NCBI GenBank assembly: GCA_003518205.1 | Contig: DOZC01000003.1 | Coordinates: 1 to 16,292 of the forward strand | DNA length: 16,292 nt | Source of the DNA: Minisyncoccota bacterium | GTDB taxonomy: Bacteria > Patescibacteriota > Microgenomatia > UBA1400 > PJMF01 | Direction: 5' to 3' | Shown: positions 13,915-16,292 of the stretch, piece by piece | Position numbering within the stretch: position 1 is the stretch's first letter | Layout: every line of letters begins with the position of its first letter | Notes under the pieces: model-generated | Database searches by the model: none | Told to the model about the DNA's origin: nothing | What the model saw: only the letters and a program-made list of their open reading frames with translations | Program-made: the position numbers and the translations under genes

Positions 13915-15478
13915 TTTTAAATCTCCTCAAGTTTTACTCAGTTTAATTACAATTTTAGCTATTGGTTTAAGATTTTGGCAGCTTGATACTTTACCGTCAC
14001 AACTTAATCGAGATGAGGCAGCACTTGGTTATAATGCTTTTTTGTTAGTTCAGACTGGTCAAGACGAATGGGGTAAACCCTGGCCATTAGTTCTTGAATC
14101 TTTTGGTGATTACAAATTACCAGGCTATGTTTGGTTGGTAGCTATCGCAGGGCAAATTTTTGGCTGGCATGATTGGGTGGTGCGGCTGCCATCAGCTGCA
14201 GCTGGAAGTTTATTACCGGGATTAATTTATATTTGGCTCAAAAATCTTAAAAAGGCTGATTCAGCAGCTCTTTGGGCAGCCTTATTAACTGCTGTTTTAC
14301 CAGTAAGTTGGTTCTATTCTCGTATGGGATTTGAGGCCAACCTAGCTTTGTCATTTTTGGTGATTTGGTTGATTCTGGTAGCCAAAAAAGCCACCAGTTA
14401 CAGTCAGGTTTGGCTAGATGTGGGTTTGATTTTTGGAGCAGCATTATTAATTTTGACTTACAACACTCCTTTACTGCTATTGCCATTTATATTGATTTAT
14501 CTGCCTTGGCTTTGGGGCTTTGAAAACTGGAAAAACTGGTGGCGGACATGGTTGTGGTTATTAGTAATAACTGGAAGTGGATTTTATGGGTTAGCCACAC
14601 TTTTTGGCCAAAAAAGTGCCATCACGCTTTTTTCTGATCCATCAGTTTGGAATAATTTTGTGACTCAACGTCAGGCAGCGAGGGGTATTTTGACGCACTT
14701 GACCTCAAATTGGTATGTTTATTTAGCTGAGCAAATCCTTTGGCGCTGGTGGCGGACATGGTCTCCAGAATTTTTAGTTTTGAGAGGCGGCACTCATCCC
14801 TGGCACGCCTTACCGGGTGCTGGTCACATATTTTGGATTCATTATGTTTTTGGCATTAGTGGTTTTCTAGTTTTGGGCCTAGGTAAAATTTGCAATCAAT
14901 TAACAAAACTTAAAGATTGCCTCAGGCTTCCAGAAATTTGGTTGGCTTTTTTAACCATAATTAGTTTGATTCCTGCCATGATCACCATCGATGCGCCTCA
15001 CGCCACCAGAAGCTTGTTGTTTCTGGTTTTATTGGCTGTTTGGGCGGGACTGATGATCGATTGGTTTTTGAATCGATTCCAGAGTTATAAAAAAATTATA
15101 TTGGGTTTAATTGGATTAATTTTGATATTAGAGATAGGTCGTTACGGTTTAAACTACTTTAAAAGTTTTCCAAACCAGCAAGATGTATTTCAACCGGGCT
15201 TGAATCAAGTAATTCAAACCCTGGATCGAGATTATCCCCAAACCCCTATAGCCGTGGTTGGGGATGGGTATGCCTATGTGCTTTGGGCTTGGTACAGTCA
15301 GCTGTCACCTCGAGACTTTTTTGCCACAGTTATTAAACAACTTCCTGACAGAATTGGCTTTCGATATGGTCAACAAGTTGGTCGCTATCATTTTATAATG
15401 CAAGCGGCTGATCGAGACGAATCAGAAAAAATTCTGGTAGAATGGCAAAACTCTAGCTGGCAGATTAAAACTTTTTAG
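13907..15478 (+). CDS. PMT/ArnT-like GT-C membrane glycosyltransferase 4
   Basis: I place the start at the ATG 13907, giving 523 residues that begin MINFKSPQVLLSL just before the first helix. The longer frame from 13838 would add 23 residues lying entirely within the previous gene. The outer loop reads LNRDEAALGYNAF (D36, E37), followed by FGDYKLPGYVWL (G67, D68, K70), SWFYSRMGFEANLAL and APHATRSLLF (H365, R368). The loop block that reads RH in the three paralogues is THPWHALPGAGHIFW here, with W299-H300, so the arginine is replaced. A soluble C-terminal domain covers roughly the last 95 residues. The function is inferred as transfer of one sugar from a polyprenyl-phosphate donor at the outer face. 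The 8-nt overlap (ATGATTAA) with the gene before indicates translational coupling. Confidence 0.8.
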   Translation: MINFKSPQVLLSLITILAIGLRFWQLDTLPSQLNRDEAALGYNAFLLVQTGQDEWGKPWPLVLESFGDYKLPGYVWLVAIAGQIFGWHDWVVRLPSAAAGSLLPGLIYIWLKNLKKADSAALWAALLTAVLPVSWFYSRMGFEANLALSFLVIWLILVAKKATSYSQVWLDVGLIFGAALLILTYNTPLLLLPFILIYLPWLWGFENWKNWWRTWLWLLVITGSGFYGLATLFGQKSAITLFSDPSVWNNFVTQRQAARGILTHLTSNWYVYLAEQILWRWWRTWSPEFLVLRGGTHPWHALPGAGHIFWIHYVFGISGFLVLGLGKICNQLTKLKDCLRLPEIWLAFLTIISLIPAMITIDAPHATRSLLFLVLLAVWAGLMIDWFLNRFQSYKKIILGLIGLILILEIGRYGLNYFKSFPNQQDVFQPGLNQVIQTLDRDYPQTPIAVVGDGYAYVLWAWYSQLSPRDFFATVIKQLPDRIGFRYGQQVGRYHFIMQAADRDESEKILVEWQNSSWQIKTF

Positions 15479-15488
15479 TCAATTCAGG

Positions 15489-15494
15489 TATACT
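15489..15494 (+). promoter_or_regulatory. -10-like TATACT, 9 nt before the ATG at 15504
   Basis: TATACT sits in the 25-nt gap and ends exactly 9 nt before the ATG at 15504, matching the spacing at 3258 and 12118. The flanks also look alike (AGGTATACT here, AGGTATAGT at 12115). There is no Shine-Dalgarno sequence between it and the ATG, and no -35 was recognised. Confidence 0.5.
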
Positions 15495-15503
15495 ATTCAA
15501 GTC

Positions 15504-16292
15504 ATGATTTCCGTTGTTTTAGCAACACATAATGAAGCCAAAAATTTACCTCAATGCTTAAATGCTGTTAAAGCTTGGGCTGATGAAATCATTGTGGCGG
15601 ATGGTGAGTCAACCGACGACACAGTTTCAATTGCTGAGTCTTACCAAGCCAAAATTATTTTCACTTCAAATAAAGCTAATTTTCACATCAATAAACAACT
15701 GGCAATGGATGCGGCCAAATTTCCTTTAGTACTTCAACTTGATGCTGATGAAGTGGTTGATCAAGAGCTGGCCGAGTTTATTCAAAATTTGGATAAAACC
15801 TTGGCTGCAAAAAGTTATCAAGTTGATGCTACCGAACCAGTGGCTTGGTGGTTAAAGCGAAAAAATTATTTATTACAAACCTGGCTTTCAAAAGGCGGTC
15901 AATATCCCGATCCCATGATCAGACTTTATCTCAACGGCAAAGCTAGGTTGCCTCATCGTGATGTTCACGAGCAGATGGAAGTTGATGGCTCCACAGCAAC
16001 AGCTCAAGGTCATTTACTTCATCAATCTAGTCCCACTTTTAGTGACTATCTGAGAAAGTTTAATGCCTATACCGATTTTAAGGCTCATCAACTTAAAACT
16101 CAAAATCTTCCTATTAATTGGTCAAATTCTTTTAACTACCTAATTTGGCTACCCTTAACCACTTTTCTAAAGCTTTATTTGAGGCACAGAGGTTATGTTG
16201 ATGGTTTGGCTGGTTTAGTTTTTGCCTCGTGGAGTGGTTTGCATCATGCTCTAGCTTATTTAAAACTTTGGGAATTATACGAACTCGAATCT
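15504..16292 (+). CDS. GT2 glycosyltransferase, WaaE-like (third paralogue), 3' end beyond window
   Basis: The frame from ATG 15504 stays open to the last base, giving 263 residues with no stop, so the gene continues outside the window. It begins MISVVLATHNEAKNLPQCL, then VADGESTDDT (D33, D38) and LQLDADEVV with DADE at 80-83. HINKQLAMDAA matches the PARN region of the paralogues, and PDPMIRLYLNGKARLPHRDVHEQM is the acceptor-side block of WaaE/LOS-glucosyltransferase-like enzymes. Near the visible end RHRGYVDGLAGLVFAS and LKLWEL repeat the C-terminal signature of the genes at 2321 and 4190. Since that signature lies close to the end in both paralogues, only a few dozen residues should be missing. 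It should add a hexose to a lipid-linked glycan in the cytoplasm. It begins a new unit with its own -10-like hexamer. Confidence 0.85.
   Translation, partial: MISVVLATHNEAKNLPQCLNAVKAWADEIIVADGESTDDTVSIAESYQAKIIFTSNKANFHINKQLAMDAAKFPLVLQLDADEVVDQELAEFIQNLDKTLAAKSYQVDATEPVAWWLKRKNYLLQTWLSKGGQYPDPMIRLYLNGKARLPHRDVHEQMEVDGSTATAQGHLLHQSSPTFSDYLRKFNAYTDFKAHQLKTQNLPINWSNSFNYLIWLPLTTFLKLYLRHRGYVDGLAGLVFASWSGLHHALAYLKLWELYELES

Noticed and set aside
1..16292. CRISPR arrays, tRNA or rRNA genes, insertion sequences and recoded stop codons
   Set aside because: No spaced direct repeats, cloverleaf-like segments, transposase frames or terminal inverted repeats were seen. TGA ends the gene at 5038, and no gene needs read-through of a stop.

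Overview
The window is a dense block of surface-glycan genes, all on the + strand, at moderate-to-low G+C. Gene gaps are tiny, many genes touch or overlap, and every internal gene starts with ATG. The gene families suggest a Patescibacteria/CPR genome, most like the Microgenomates group. They are WaaE-like GT2 enzymes, a rhamnosyltransferase-like GT2, an ALG11-like GT4, a 6-pyruvoyl-tetrahydropterin-synthase-related membrane protein and tandem PMT/ArnT-like GT-C enzymes. The taxonomic call is inference from family resemblance, without a marker gene. TGA serves as a normal stop (5036-5038), so a recoded-UGA lineage is unlikely.

Layout: (1) 1-743, C-terminal part of a polytopic membrane protein cut by the window edge. 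(2) 753-2228, a Wzx/WzxC-type flippase. (3) 2229-2320, the longest gap, with a probable promoter. (4) 2321-3250, a WaaE-like GT2. (5) 3273-10315, a tightly packed run of GT2, GT2, GT4, GT2 and two GT-C membrane glycosyltransferases. (6) 10353-12107, arginyl-tRNA synthetase, the only housekeeping gene. (7) 12133-15478, two more GT-C enzymes. (8) 15504 to the end, a further WaaE-like GT2 that runs off the window.

Proposed teamwork (inference): the GT2 and GT4 enzymes build an oligosaccharide on a lipid carrier at the cytoplasmic face and the flippase turns it outward. The four PMT-like enzymes then add single sugars from polyprenyl-phosphate-sugar donors on the outer face, to the glycan, a lipid or a surface protein. 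No initiating phosphoglycosyltransferase, polymerase, ligase or nucleotide-sugar enzyme is visible, so the pathway is incomplete here.

The most interesting non-coding signal is regulatory. Each of the five gene gaps of 22 nt or more contains a -10-like hexamer (TATAAT, TATAGT, TATACT or TACAAT). In three of them it ends exactly 9 nt before the ATG, leaving almost no room for a leader. Only one gene has a convincing Shine-Dalgarno sequence. This points to leaderless or near-leaderless transcription at the head of several units, with coupled translation inside the units. I found no RNA genes, mobile elements, CRISPR arrays or convincing intrinsic terminators, and no previously undescribed system that I can defend.
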